Below the pieces are notes generated by a model. The model was not told the DNA's origin. It saw only the letters and a list, made by a program, of their open reading frames with translations, and ran no database searches. Made by a program: the position numbers and the translations under genes. Positions 47,101 to 56,625 of a stretch of DNA of 64,000 nt are shown here, piece by piece (position 1 is the first letter of the stretch; the number at the start of each line of letters is the position of its first letter). Source of the stretch: Fabrea salina. Its lineage: Eukaryota; Ciliophora; Heterotrichea; Heterotrichida; Fabreidae. The stretch covers positions 278,853 to 342,852 of the forward strand of contig JALIHJ010000004.1 in NCBI GenBank assembly GCA_022984795.1, given 5' to 3'.

Positions 47101-47175
47101 CAAAAGCCATTCTCATGTGCGGTGTTCATCATTTTTATTATTATAAACCCCCTTTAAAACCATATTTACGCGCAA

Positions 47176-48468
47176 ATGAAACAAACGCTAATATCTAAGC
47201 ATTACACATCAACCAAGCCTGACCCTTACACTCTCAAGCGCAAAAGAGCTCCAGACGACTCTGCTGAAGGCACTAAAAAAAAGGCTCCTAACTTGCCCAA
47301 GCACCAAGACAAACCAGTTGCAAAGGGAAAACTAAAGGTAAAAGAAATGCTCCAGTCACTAACTAAAGTCCCCCCGCTTTCATCCAGCACTCAAGAGTTA
47401 CTCAGCACCATCAAACCCAAGTCTGAAAATCCCACCAAAAAGGCAGAAGAAATCCTTAACTCAAAGCCCGCCAAAGATAAATTTGCTAGCTTGTTGAGTC
47501 CAGAAAGAGGTTTGGTTCTTCCTTACTCCTACAAAAGACTTTTGGCAGTCTTCGAAGCAAACGACTCCACTTTGAATTTTGCCAAGTTCAGAAGGATCCC
47601 CTGCACCTTTGAAAACATAAAGGCGGGAATAGAAGAAACCCATAAAATTCGCTACGAGCTTTCCCAGTTAAAGCAAATTTTGTATGTAATGCCTAGTTCT
47701 TACCAAGTTTCTTGGGCTCCCAAAAACTCGCTCGAGTTCCAACTCATGTTTGACTTCCCTCCTCAACTCCCAAAAGTCCACTCTCAGGTTGCCAAAAGTG
47801 ACTTGGACTCCCGGAAGTCTGACTTCCGAAACAACTTAATTACCTTAGCTAAGCACCACCACCAAGAGTTCCTCCAAACCAAAGGACTAGTTCTCAATTC
47901 AAACAACCTTAGCTCCTGGCACCCAGAATTCGACCCCAACTCTTTAAAAACCCTTCCAGAAGCAGAACTTCCCCAAAAACCCCAGCCCAAAAAGAAAATC
48001 CCTGACGTTTTTGACACACCCCCTAAAAAGGTGCCTGAAACCCTCCAGGAAACTCCCAAATCTAATGTTTCCCAAATCAAAGGACTCTCTCCTTTCATAG
48101 CAGAGCAGGTCAGGGCAAGAGCTATGGACACAAAAATCAAACAAATGCAAACACTTGACTCCCAAACTATAGCCAATCACGCCTACTCCCAAAAACTCTG
48201 TGCTCTTTGTGAGGTCTTAAGGGCCTTGTTCAACTCCCAAAGAACTCCAAGTATATTCCTTAAAAACTTGTTGAAGAAACTTGAAGGCAACCAAAACCTA
48301 CCTAACTCCAAACAAGTCACAGAGAGTTACCTGCGGGACTTAATTTCGATGTTTCCTGACTGGCTAGTTAGCATCCAAACGAACTCTGGTGAAGTCATTA
48401 GAATGAACAGGCAATCAAACTTCACTTTAAGCGAACAGAAGGAATTCATACTAAGCAAATATAATTAA
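47176..48468 (+). CDS. CDT1: DNA replication licensing factor CDT1
   Basis: 430 residues. Basic disordered N-terminus; a geminin-binding winged-helix-like region at ~105-235 (LVLPYSYKRLLAVFEANDST, FENIKAGIEETHKIRYELSQ, LKQILYVMPSSYQVSW). A Pro-rich linker follows, then a C-terminal MCM-binding winged helix at ~335-430 (LCALCEVLRALFNSQR, SYLRDLISMFPDWL). It loads MCM2-7 at origins. Family call made from conserved spacing and motifs. Confidence 0.85.
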   Translation: MKQTLISKHYTSTKPDPYTLKRKRAPDDSAEGTKKKAPNLPKHQDKPVAKGKLKVKEMLQSLTKVPPLSSSTQELLSTIKPKSENPTKKAEEILNSKPAKDKFASLLSPERGLVLPYSYKRLLAVFEANDSTLNFAKFRRIPCTFENIKAGIEETHKIRYELSQLKQILYVMPSSYQVSWAPKNSLEFQLMFDFPPQLPKVHSQVAKSDLDSRKSDFRNNLITLAKHHHQEFLQTKGLVLNSNNLSSWHPEFDPNSLKTLPEAELPQKPQPKKKIPDVFDTPPKKVPETLQETPKSNVSQIKGLSPFIAEQVRARAMDTKIKQMQTLDSQTIANHAYSQKLCALCEVLRALFNSQRTPSIFLKNLLKKLEGNQNLPNSKQVTESYLRDLISMFPDWLVSIQTNSGEVIRMNRQSNFTLSEQKEFILSKYN

Positions 48469-48484
48469 GCATGCTTATTTACAA

Positions 48485-49228
48485 CTACTCTAAGTAACCA
48501 ATCTTCTTGTCTAAGAATCTAGAAAACTTCCCACTGACTATCCAGATGTAGTGTGCAAAAACGATCCCACTAATTAAGTCAATTGTGTAATGTCCTCTCA
48601 GAACCACCATCACAAAAAACTCAAACACAATGCTGAACACAGAAACCCAGGCCAGCAAGTAGTTTTTTGCTTTGTGGTTTTCTAAGGCACAAAAAGTAAC
48701 AACGCCCAGGTGGCCTGAGTAAAAGAAGTCCGAAGTCAAAGCATAAGAAACAGTCAAGGAAGGAAAGGGCGGACGGTCCCAAGCAAGTCCTTCTGGGAAC
48801 TTCATCAAAAACAAGCCTTGAATCACAGCCCTGAACCCGTAAAAACCCACTAAAAACACAAGCTCCCTACAGGACTTCCCAAACATCACATACCTCACTG
48901 CAAAGCTTAACAACAAAAAGTCTACTATCATCGAGGAAGATATAAGTAAACTGTGTCTTGCGTAGGCATTCTCTGCAAAGTAAGCGTTCAAAGGAGCTGA
49001 AACTTCGTGCAAAGCGTCCCAGTAGCACGTTTCGATGGACTCTTGTGGTAGTGCCACACCAGTTATCGCGTTTGCACAAGCACCTAGAGCCAGAACACTA
49101 ACAAATCCCAATCGGATCCCGAATAGCAACTTTGAAGTTGTGTGTGAAAGGTTCTGGTACCTGAATTTTTCTTTCCAGTCTGAGTAAGTAAAGACCTTTG
49201 TTCCTGTCAGCAAGTGTCTGTTTGACAT
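48485..49228 (-). CDS. PAP2-related phosphotransferase (ROD1/PDCT or sphingomyelin-synthase-like)
   Basis: 247 residues with about six transmembrane segments. The lipid-phosphatase motifs C2 (FYSGHLGVV) and C3 (RGHYTIDLISGI) carry the catalytic His and Asp. RGHYTID is the form seen in phosphatidylcholine:diacylglycerol cholinephosphotransferases and sphingomyelin synthases. Predicted to transfer phosphocholine between lipids; the acceptor cannot be told. Confidence 0.82.
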   Translation of the reverse strand: MSNRHLLTGTKVFTYSDWKEKFRYQNLSHTTSKLLFGIRLGFVSVLALGACANAITGVALPQESIETCYWDALHEVSAPLNAYFAENAYARHSLLISSSMIVDFLLLSFAVRYVMFGKSCRELVFLVGFYGFRAVIQGLFLMKFPEGLAWDRPPFPSLTVSYALTSDFFYSGHLGVVTFCALENHKAKNYLLAWVSVFSIVFEFFVMVVLRGHYTIDLISGIVFAHYIWIVSGKFSRFLDKKIGYLE

Positions 49229-49239
49229 TTTTATTTATC

Positions 49240-50076
49240 TCAACTATAAAGGTTCTTAATTGAAGGCCTAACTAAGAAATCCACTCCGTAGACGTCTTGG
49301 GTCCTAGACTTTTCTTCTAAGAAGTAGTCAGAAGTCCTCATTCCAATCATCCGCAAGTGCTGGCCCTTCTTCAGCATAGTAGTGTAAGTTTTTGTTCTCT
49401 TGTTTTCAAGAACTTTAAGTTCTTCTTCAAGTTCTTTTACCTTAAGTTTGTACCTTTTGCCAAACGACTCTATATTCCTTTGGAGTTTTTCTAGCTTCTT
49501 CTGTCTAGCTTGGTACGTTTTGTTCAGAATGCTAGGTTTCTCTGGCCCAACTAGTTGCTTCAACTCCGAGTAGTGGGTTTCTAGTTCTTTAATCTTTAGG
49601 TCGGTTTTTTCTTTCGACTCTTGGTTTTTCTCTAATTGTAGTTTAATCTTCTGAATACTGTTTTTGTATCTAACTAATTCGCTAGTAAGTACTTTTTCGC
49701 TTGAGTAGGTTTCTTTCCTCTGCTTGGGAGTAGCTGCAAGTTCTTTGTTGAGTCTTTCATTTACTTTAATCAAGTTTTGGAGTTTACTTTCTTGTTCTTT
49801 TATTTTCAACTCCAGAGAGTAACTTCCAGGAGACTCTAGTTGTTTACACAGTTTCTCCTTTAAGTGCTGCCTTTCGTTGTCTAGCAAATCCAGTTTCTTC
49901 AAAGCATTACTCAAAGTCGATGACTGCAGAAGTTGGGTTTGAGAAGACGGAGTTGGAGTTATTTGACTTTGAATGCTTCTGAACTTCTGAGTTAAGTCGT
50001 TAAGTAAGTTTCGTAACTTAGAGTTTTGGAGTTTCAGAGACTCAATTATCCTAATTATTTCTTACTCGCTTTCCAT
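49240..50076 (-). CDS. coiled-coil protein, one 15-nt intron
   Basis: 273 residues after removing 50051-50065 (GTAAGAAATAATTAG), which splits the fourth codon (MESE..). Without the splice the ATG-started frame stops at once. Coiled coil covers ~70-235 (KIKEQESKLQNLIKVNERLN, KVKELEEELKVLENKRTK). The tail (YFLEEKSRTQDVYGVDFLVR) is not recognised. Confidence 0.78.
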
Positions 50077-50089
50077 TTATTACTAGTCA

Positions 50090-50615
50090 TCAACTATACT
50101 TGCCCATAATCAAGTTAGCTTCTCCAGCAAAGTTTTCTAGCTTTGACTTTTGTTCGTTTACTTCTTGTTGCTGCAGCAATTGCTTTTCTGCAGCCACCTT
50201 ACTAGCTTCCTCTTGAGCTAGTTTCTTTTTAGCTTCCCTTTCTTCTTTAAGTTGGTTCAGTTCTTGTTCGTTGGCTTTTTGAGTTTCAAACTGTTCTAAA
50301 TTAGATTCTTCTTTATGAGAGTTTTCAGGCTTAGCTTGGTGTTCTATAGCACCAAAGGCTTCAAAAGGCACTTCTGATTTAGTATGGATTTCTTGGTTGG
50401 CTTGATTTTCAGTTTTTGGGTGCTTTTTACCCTTTAGGCCATTGGAATGCCTTTGAGGAGTGTAGCCATCCTTCAAAACGTTTGCAAACCCTGCAAGGAC
50501 TTCAGGGGGCAGTTTCTGTTTAAGGTCTAATTGTTTACTTACTTCTTTGTTGTACAAGTAGGTTTTTGGGATCACTTGCTTGACCTTGGGAATTCTTAGA
50601 ACTTCCGCAGCCCAT
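50090..50615 (-). CDS. lipid-anchored Gln/Glu-rich protein, one 16-nt intron
   Basis: 169 residues. MGCGSSKN at the start predicts myristoylation and palmitoylation. A 16-nt intron, 50527-50542 (GTAAGTAAACAATTAG), joins LLVQQRN to LKQKLPPEVLAGFANVLKDG and restores the frame; the spliced length is divisible by three. After a Pro-containing helix the protein is Glu/Gln/Lys-rich with a C-terminal coiled coil (QLKEEREAKKKLAQEEASK). Family unknown. Confidence 0.75.
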
Positions 50616-50637
50616 TTCTTATAATTAGTTATGTACA

Positions 50638-50997
50638 CTATTTATGTTGCTTATGATGCAGATAGGCGTAGACTCTGTTGTGTTGGTTCAGACAAGAATT
50701 CAACTCGTTCAACTTCCCTGAACACTTTTCTGGGTGGTCTGGGTTGTTGTTTAGGCACACTGTGTATGACTTTTGATAGAACTCACATGGGGTGACAGGA
50801 TTGGATATTTGGTGTTTGGTGTTCTGAGGGTGGATTCCTTTTTCTATGAATTGTCTTCTTTCAGCTACTCCTATGTCGTCTATGTGTTGTCCTTGTGCAG
50901 CATGCACAGGGTTGCTTTCTGGAAACATAATGTTTTCTTTAGGTATGTTCAGCTCGGCAGCTCTTTGTTCTGTTCTTTCTCTTTCCGATCTGTGCAT
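50638..50997 (-). CDS. twin-CX9C (CHCH) protein with N-terminal extension
   Basis: 119 residues. Residues ~70-105 have C-EFYQKSYTV-C and C-SGKLNELNS-C, a complete twin CX9C, so a predicted Mia40 substrate of the mitochondrial intermembrane space. The N-terminal ~65 residues are charged with no family recognised. Third CHCH gene in this window. Confidence 0.82.
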   Translation of the reverse strand: MHRSERERTEQRAAELNIPKENIMFPESNPVHAAQGQHIDDIGVAERRQFIEKGIHPQNTKHQISNPVTPCEFYQKSYTVCLNNNPDHPEKCSGKLNELNSCLNQHNRVYAYLHHKQHK

Positions 50998-51006
50998 TTT
51001 TATTAG

Positions 51007-52035
51007 TTATAAAGTAGGATTCTGGGGAGTCAACCTAACAATCATTTTCCCTTTGTTCTCGCCACTAAACAGCATGGCAAGGGCACGTGGTGCATTTTCT
51101 ATTCCTTCGATAATGTGCTCTTTGTACTTAATTCGGCCTTCTTGGACCCACTTCGAAAGTTCTTTTATAGCAAGTTCAAACCTGTTTTTGTAGTCCCAAA
51201 CAATAAACCCTTCTAGAGTTGCTGACTTCCGAGTGAGGAGACTAAATAAAACTCACGGGTAATTCCGAATGCCTTGTGCTCTCTTCAAGTTGTAGGAAGA
51301 AATAGCTCCGCAGAGAACTATTCTAGCGTGCCTGTTGATGTTTAAAAGAACTTGGTCTAGTAGTTTGTCTCCAACATTGTCTATGAAAATGTCAACTCCT
51401 TTCGGACAGCTTTCTGAAATGGCTTTTTCCAGATCAACTTCCGTTTTATAGTTAATCACCGTGTCCACTGCTTGGTTTTCAAGTAACCAAGAAGCTTTTT
51501 CGTGGCTGCCTGTGATTCCAACCACATAGCATCCCTTCATCTTAGCGAGTTGACAAGCTATTGAACCAACAGCTCCCCCAGCTGTAGACACTAAAACAGT
51601 GTCCCGTCTAGAGGGTTTTGCCAAGTCAGTAATTACAAAGTAAGCCGTAAGTCCTGTTATCCCTAGAACCCCCAGGTATAGTTGAGGGTTTTCGTAAGAA
51701 GGCAGTTTAGTGAGTTCTTTGGCGTTGACTTTAGCAAATTCTTGCCAGCCCAAAAACCCACTCACGTAGTTGTTGACTTTAAAAGCGGGACTTCGAGAAT
51801 TAACTACTATCCCCACTCCAATCCCTTTGACTACACTTCCTATAGTCACAGGGTCTAGGTACGACCTTGCTCCTGAGATCCAAACTCTAATTGCAGGGTC
51901 AATTGATAGCCACTCCACTCTCACTAAAACTTCACCTCTCTTCAAAACCTGACTGATTGGCTCTTCCACTAACTGGAAATCTTCCTTTTCTGGAATTCCA
52001 AAAGGCCTTCTAACTAGTATGATCTTTCTGTTCAT
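51007..52035 (-). CDS. medium-chain NADPH-dependent reductase (prostaglandin/alkenal reductase-like)
   Basis: 337 residues after removing 51242-51256 (GTGAGTTTTATTTAG), which joins GIRNYP to LLTRKSATLEGF. The MDR signature includes EWLSIDPAIRVWI, GFLGWQEF, LGVLGITGLTAYF and the cofactor site VSTAGGAVGSIACQLAKMKG; no zinc ligands are visible. Closest in style to leukotriene B4 dehydrogenase/prostaglandin reductase, reducing alpha,beta-unsaturated carbonyls. Confidence 0.92.
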
Positions 52036-52040
52036 TTATT
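52036..52040. promoter_or_regulatory. 5-bp divergent intergenic spacer
   Basis: TTATT is all that separates the start codons of the reductase (minus) and the gene at 52041 (plus). Transcription start sites must overlap the opposite coding region, or the 5' UTRs are nearly absent. Confidence 0.5.
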
Positions 52041-53037
52041 ATGCTAGGGTTGCTCAAACTAACTAGGTCCTTCGGAACCTTCCACTCACAACTAGCAGCC
52101 ATACACGACTACCTGAAACTAGATGTTGAGACTTTGAAAGACTACCCTCCTCCTCTCCAAGAATTCAAGCTCATCTTGGAGACCCAGGACCGGTTGACCT
52201 ACATAAAAACCATACTCAAGTACAGAAACAGTTGGAAACTCTTTGCTTACTCTGAAGAGTTCAAAGAAACCTACTTGAAAGAACTTGAGTTGCTTAGTTT
52301 AGAAAACAAGAAAGAACTCATTGCAAGTCTGCTTGAGCTAGGAATCAGCAAAAAGGTTTTTCTTGAAAAGGACAACACAGTCATTCTAAACCACGCCAAC
52401 CAAATCTCAAAGCTAGACTGGGGACTAATCAAGAAACTAAGTCTCTTCATGAAAGTCAACAATTTTTACAATTGGGCACTTGTTGACAGAATCGCACAAA
52501 AGTGCCTTTCAGAAAAGCCCCAAATAAGCACTCTGGTTTTGTTTTTGCGATGTACTTGGAAAAACGGTCCCGTTAACTACGAGTTAGAACAAAACTTCAG
52601 AGAAAGAATTGCCCATGAACTTGATTATGTTAGCAAAACTGATATCTCCACACACTTTAACTCTGCTTCTGCGTTCAGGAGTCAAGCATCAGATGTTCCC
52701 TATCCTGAAGTTACTCAGCCAAGTAACTCCCGACTACATTGAATCTCTTAAATCCCACCAACTGCTTCTAGTGCTTTTTAGCCTTGTGAAGTGCAGAAGG
52801 TACCAAATACAGGTTCCAGACAACCTCTTTGAAGTCATTAGTTGTCAAATCAAAGACTCAATCCACCAAAGGAACTCCAAACAAATCGACATTATTGCCA
52901 AGGGGTTCAGTGAAATTAACTTTAAAGACGACCACTTGTACCACCAACTAAAACAAAAAGCAGAGTCTTTGGGCGACCCAAGTGAGTTCTTGCAGTACCT
53001 GATTGACTCAGTCCAGCCCTCAATTGAAACAATCTAA
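52041..53037 (+). CDS. helical-repeat, probably mitochondrial protein with one frame break
   Basis: Two overlapping frames read as one ~330-residue protein. The start (MLGLLKLTRSFGTFHS) looks like a mitochondrial presequence. Helical repeats follow (ELIASLLELGISKKVFLE, DWGLIKKLSLFMKVNNFYNW), reminiscent of FAST-kinase-like or PPR-type RNA-binding proteins; no family is certain. The first frame ends at TGA 52740-52742, but helices continue in the +1 frame (HQMFPILKLLSQVTPDYIES). A 16-nt GT..AG candidate at 52695-52710 would fix the frame but lacks the usual intron features. An inserted base is more likely. Confidence 0.65.
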
Positions 53038-53049
53038 GTTTTAAGAAAA

Positions 53050-53391
53050 ATGGGAAAAGTTTACCTGTCTTACATAGAAACATCTGAAATCTACGTGTGT
53101 GGTTACTGCGGAGTGCACCTTTCTTGCAAAGCAGATAGAATATCTAAGGACTTTTGGGCAGGCACAGGCAGAGCATATTTGTACGATAAAGTTCACAACA
53201 CCAGAATTGGAGAGCCCCAAGAAAGAATGCTTAGGACTGGTTTGCACTGTGTAAGGGACTTGTTCTGCTTAAACTGTGCTTCGAAGCTGGGGTGGAAGTA
53301 CGACTGGGCTCTGGAGTACAACCAAAAGTACAAAGAAGGCAAGTTTATTTTAGAAAGGAACTTAATCTCTAAAGCAGAATGGAAATCCTGA
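53050..53391 (+). CDS. YPEL: Yippee-like zinc-binding protein
   Basis: 113 residues. The Yippee fold shows two CxxC pairs (YVCGYCGVHL and LFCLNCASKLGWKYDWA) plus FWAGTGRAYLYDKV and RMLRTGLHCVRD. LGWKYDWALEYNQKYKEGKF is a near-consensus ending. YPEL proteins are linked to centrosome/spindle function and to the CTLH ubiquitin ligase in other eukaryotes. Confidence 0.92.
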   Translation: MGKVYLSYIETSEIYVCGYCGVHLSCKADRISKDFWAGTGRAYLYDKVHNTRIGEPQERMLRTGLHCVRDLFCLNCASKLGWKYDWALEYNQKYKEGKFILERNLISKAEWKS

Positions 53392-53427
53392 GTACTTAGT
53401 TTCCATAGTTGTAATTTAATAAGTATT

Positions 53428-53880
53428 ATGGGCAACCAAGGATGGTAGTGTTTATTTAGGCTGGAGCTCTTTGTAATTTTAGTATACGTAGCAATCTTTT
53501 TCATTGGGCTTTTCTTCCGGAGTCTACTTGAGTATGATATACTTAGATGCAACTTCCAGTATAACATTTGGCTGTTAATATTCTCTGGAACAGGCATACT
53601 TTCAAGGATTTTGCTGAAGTTGATTCTTTACTACTCACTGAACTTAAACTGCTTAGCATTAGTTGTTTACTGGTTAATGGTAGTCCTACTCTGCTTTATC
53701 ACTTGTTGGGGCATAACCGGGCTTGTGTACTTTTCCCAACTTTTGGCCGAGCAACAGCACTGTGGAAATGCTTTTGAAAGCTCAGTTTTGGGCTTTTCAA
53801 TACTTTTTTCGCTAGTTTACTCTGTCATTTTAGCAAAGCAACTTACAAAGACCTACAGATTGCTAGTATGGTATATTTAG
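53428..53880 (+). CDS. four-TM membrane protein, one 15-nt intron
   Basis: 145 residues after removing 53445-53459 (GTAGTGTTTATTTAG), which lies in codon 6 and removes an in-frame TAG. MGNQGW may be a myristoylation signal. Four hydrophobic helices follow (LFVILVYVAIFFIGLFF, IWLLIFSGTGILSRILL, LNCLALVVYWLMVVLLCF, SVLGFSILFSLVYSVIL). No family recognised. The base composition is less C/G-rich at third positions than nearby housekeeping genes. Confidence 0.72.
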
Positions 53881-53934
53881 AGGTATCTCAGGCGTAATTC
53901 AGCCTTAAACAACCTTTTACAGTCAAACAGGGAA

Positions 53935-54174
53935 ATGGACTCAGCAAGTCTGACCTATGACGAACTGAATTCTTTGCCTGTGTTCAGAAAGACTTCTGAA
54001 GAAAATGCTTTCATGTGTGCCATATGCATCAACAAAATTGAGTCTCAAGAACTCTTCAGAATACTGCCCAACTGCAATCACAAGTTCCACAAGCACTGCA
54101 TAGACCAATGGCTGATGATTGCTCCCAAGTGTCCTGAATGCAGGTCTAATCTTAGATTACTCCTAAATAACTAA
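53935..54174 (+). CDS. small RING-H2 finger protein
   Basis: 79 residues, mostly one RING-H2 domain: CAICINKI, NCNHKFHKHCIDQWL and CPECRSNL give the C3H2C3 ligand order. Trp in the IDQWL segment is the usual E2-contact residue. A predicted ubiquitin E3 ligase without substrate-binding domain. Confidence 0.9.
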   Translation: MDSASLTYDELNSLPVFRKTSEENAFMCAICINKIESQELFRILPNCNHKFHKHCIDQWLMIAPKCPECRSNLRLLLNN

Positions 54175-54182
54175 CTTATAAA

Positions 54183-55145
54183 ATGTCTAAGTTACAAATA
54201 GTCATAGGGACTTACTCTGGTGGCTTGATAGGACTTGAAGGCAAAGTCAACAAACTAAAGACTTCTTTTGCGTTTAAAGCAGCAAACAACTGCATCAAAA
54301 GTCTGAGCATAGTCTACCCACTTTTGGTAGCAGGAGACTACGAAGAAATGCTGAGGATTTACAACTTAGAAGAAAAGAAAGAATTCGGAAGTTTGTTAGA
54401 AGGCATGGGAGCTATCAATGCTCTGCACTCCACCAACACCCACTTGTTGTCAGCCAACGAAGAAGGAAGAGTTGTTATTTGGCGCACTAAAGACTGGAGC
54501 CAGCTCCACTCACTCAAAGGCCATAAAAGGGGTGTAAACGACGTAAAGTTCCACCCCTCTTCAAGACTTGCTCTCTCAGTTGGCAAAGACAAAAAACTCA
54601 TTCTGTGGAACCTCCTAAAAGCCAGGGTTGCTTTCAAGTCCAGATTCAAGTTTAACTTGGAACAAGTTGAGTGGTCTCCATGCGGAAACTTCTTTCTGGT
54701 GAGGAGTTCCAGAAGTATTTACTTATTTAACACAGACTCGAACATCAAAGAAGAGTACATTGAATTCAAACACAAAACCCAAATTAGTGCCTTAGACTTC
54801 GCAGGAAAGTCTAACCTTTTAGTTACTGGTGACAACTCTGGCAGTCTTTTTATCTGGAACACCAACAATTCACACATTAGCTTCAAAGCCCATTCACACA
54901 GAATTATTGTAGTCAAATACATCCAAATCGAAACTGCTGTAGGACTCAAAGGTCTCTTGATTTCCTTGACTTCTCAAGGTGAACTCTCACTATGGAACGC
55001 AGACCCACTTGCAAGTTCTGCTGCCCAACTTGAGCCACAAACCTTCCAGGAACTTGAAAACTTCAACGATGTTTTGGTTTGGAGCATCCAACTCAAAGTA
55101 AGGTGTGCAAGCCTAACTGCTTTTTTCAAGAGCAAACCAATTTAA
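54183..55145 (+). CDS. MAK11: WD40 ribosome-biogenesis protein MAK11/PAK1IP1
   Basis: 320 residues, one seven-blade propeller. Diagnostic stretches shared with PAK1IP1: VAGDYEEMLRIYNL, SLKGHKRGVNDVKFHPSSRL, ALSVGKDKKLILWNL, VEWSPCGNFF and FKAHSHRIIVVKYI. It acts in 60S subunit maturation, in Rlp24-linked pre-60S particles in yeast. Confidence 0.9.
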   Translation: MSKLQIVIGTYSGGLIGLEGKVNKLKTSFAFKAANNCIKSLSIVYPLLVAGDYEEMLRIYNLEEKKEFGSLLEGMGAINALHSTNTHLLSANEEGRVVIWRTKDWSQLHSLKGHKRGVNDVKFHPSSRLALSVGKDKKLILWNLLKARVAFKSRFKFNLEQVEWSPCGNFFLVRSSRSIYLFNTDSNIKEEYIEFKHKTQISALDFAGKSNLLVTGDNSGSLFIWNTNNSHISFKAHSHRIIVVKYIQIETAVGLKGLLISLTSQGELSLWNADPLASSAAQLEPQTFQELENFNDVLVWSIQLKVRCASLTAFFKSKPI

Positions 55146-55147
55146 GC

Positions 55148-56086
55148 TTATTCAACTGATAAAAATCTTTCTGGGTCTTCTAGGATCTCTTTTGTTCTGT
55201 TTTGCAGTTGCGCTGCCCTTGTTCCGTCAATAAACCTGTGGTCTCCAGTAACGCACACGTTAAGGACCTTTTCAATCACCACTTGTCCGTTTACAGCTAT
55301 TGGTTCTTCTTTAATGCTAGGCAACACTATAAGCAGTGGAACCCTCAGCAAACTCGGAAAGGGTGCATACGCCACATCAACACCCATCATTCCTACATTG
55401 GTGACCACTGCCACTCCAGCGGGATGCCTTTTGATATCAATTAAGGAAAGGTTCAAGCCCAAAGGTACTGCCAGCCATGAACATATTTCCATAACAACTC
55501 CTCCAATGCAGGTAGGCATATAATAAAAGGGCGAACTTGCTTTTTTCAACTTCTTAGCGTCTTCGCCGTTCCTGACAGAGTCAACTCGCTTTGAAGCTTC
55601 TTCAGCCAACACAGCAACTGATTTTTGATCAGCGTTTTCAAAGGTCACGAAACCTAAGTCTTTACCTTCTTCTCTAGCTACTAAGCAAGAAATGTCGACT
55701 CTGTCGTAGGGCACATAGCACCCAAAACTCAACTTCCCGTTGATGTCGGGGAACTCCTTGATCGCTTCTGCTAGGGCTTTGCACATCATGTGGGTTATTG
55801 TAATCTTCTTGCCTGTTTTTCTTCGGGCTTTTTCGATGAACTCTAAGGTTTTAGAAACCCTGACCTTTGCCGTTCCGAATATCTCAGGCGAGGTTGGGTC
55901 TGTCCAGGTGCAAATCTGTATTTTCCTTCTGGGTGTGTTGTACTTCCTGGCTGAAGAAGGAACAAAGATAAAAGAAAGCAAGAAATAACCACCAACTACT
56001 CCCAGGTAGATCCAAACAAAAGTATGATTGAAGAATACTGAGTAAATTATCGTTGCTATTATGAAACAAATAGCTAGGCCGTTCAT
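55148..56086 (-). CDS. membrane-anchored stand-alone 2-oxoacid dehydrogenase acyltransferase (E2) catalytic domain
   Basis: 312 residues. Two N-terminal transmembrane helices (AICFIIATIIYSVFF and VWIYLGVVGGYFLLSFIFV), then only the CoA-dependent acyltransferase domain: VRVSKTLEFIEKARRKTGKK, HMMCKALAEAIKEFPDING, GVAVVTNVGMMG and the active-site motif DHRFIDG with catalytic His and Asp. No lipoyl domain and no E1/E3-binding domain, so it cannot work as a normal dehydrogenase-complex E2. Substrate unknown. Confidence 0.85.
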   Translation of the reverse strand: MNGLAICFIIATIIYSVFFNHTFVWIYLGVVGGYFLLSFIFVPSSARKYNTPRRKIQICTWTDPTSPEIFGTAKVRVSKTLEFIEKARRKTGKKITITHMMCKALAEAIKEFPDINGKLSFGCYVPYDRVDISCLVAREEGKDLGFVTFENADQKSVAVLAEEASKRVDSVRNGEDAKKLKKASSPFYYMPTCIGGVVMEICSWLAVPLGLNLSLIDIKRHPAGVAVVTNVGMMGVDVAYAPFPSLLRVPLLIVLPSIKEEPIAVNGQVVIEKVLNVCVTGDHRFIDGTRAAQLQNRTKEILEDPERFLSVE

Positions 56087-56329
56087 TTATATACTCATCT
56101 TGAGTGTCTCAGTCCGGGCTTTATTAGAAGCAAACTTTTATTATCTATAGAAGCACTTCTTCAGCTGTGTCTACTGAGATTCCTGAAGTAATTGACCCAA
56201 ACTCAATTCTTCCTGAAGAGTCAAGTGCAAGTCACTGTCTAGTCATTGACAATCAGAACCAAAGTGACTCAGATTCTGAACTGGCTTTGGCAGTAAGTGC
56301 TTTAACTGGCTGATCAAGTTGTTTAGTGA
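56087..56329. other. intergenic sequence with an ATG-less open stretch
   Basis: No complete gene seen. An open reading stretch on the plus strand (about 56140-56313) encodes acidic Ser/Asp-rich sequence (DNQNQSDSDSELALA) but has no ATG and no neighbouring exon that can be joined with a 15/16-nt intron. It may be a gene remnant. Confidence 0.3.
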
Positions 56330-56625
56330 ACCCCAACTTGATGTTGTTGAAGTCAAAAGGTCCGTAGCCTTATGACCCCGTTTAGTGTTTCAGGAAGAAA
56401 TTCAATGAATAGATGGAAGGTCATCTGAGTTCGAATCCTGAAGATTCCTAATCGCAAGGAGACTGATGGCCACTGCCCTATTAAAGTATTTTCGACGTAG
56501 AGTAGCGTGGCAGATCCGCTACCTCTGGAGAGTTAATCTGGAAGCGGTCGCTGTGAAAGATTCACCCAAAATCAATTCTTTAAGGACAGTATCCTACCGT
56601 CATAGGGTCAAATTTAAGGTTTTAG
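56330..56625 (+). ncRNA. candidate structured non-coding RNA
   Basis: GC-richer than its surroundings and without coding potential. AGAGTAGCG (56499-56507) pairs with CGCTACCTCT (56517-56526) with one bulge; CCGCT/AGCGG, GTGAA/TTCAC and ATCCTA/TAGGGT (56591-56608) add further stems. GTTCGAATCC (56429-56438) matches a Pol III B-box, but the flanks do not fold as a tRNA T-arm. GGAAGGTC (56415-56422) resembles part of the RNase P CR-I segment, weakly. Ends and family are unknown; strand is assumed from the B-box. Confidence 0.3.

Noticed and set aside
52695-52710. 16-nt GT..AG segment (GTTCCCTATCCTGAAG) as intron in the helical-repeat gene
   Set aside because: It repairs the frame but starts GTT, is not A/T-rich, and deletes part of a good helix in the +1 frame. 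Kept only as a weak alternative.
56429-56438. tRNA gene suggested by GTTCGAATCC
   Set aside because: Bases on either side do not pair as a T-stem (CTGAG against CCTGA), and no acceptor or D-arm could be found.
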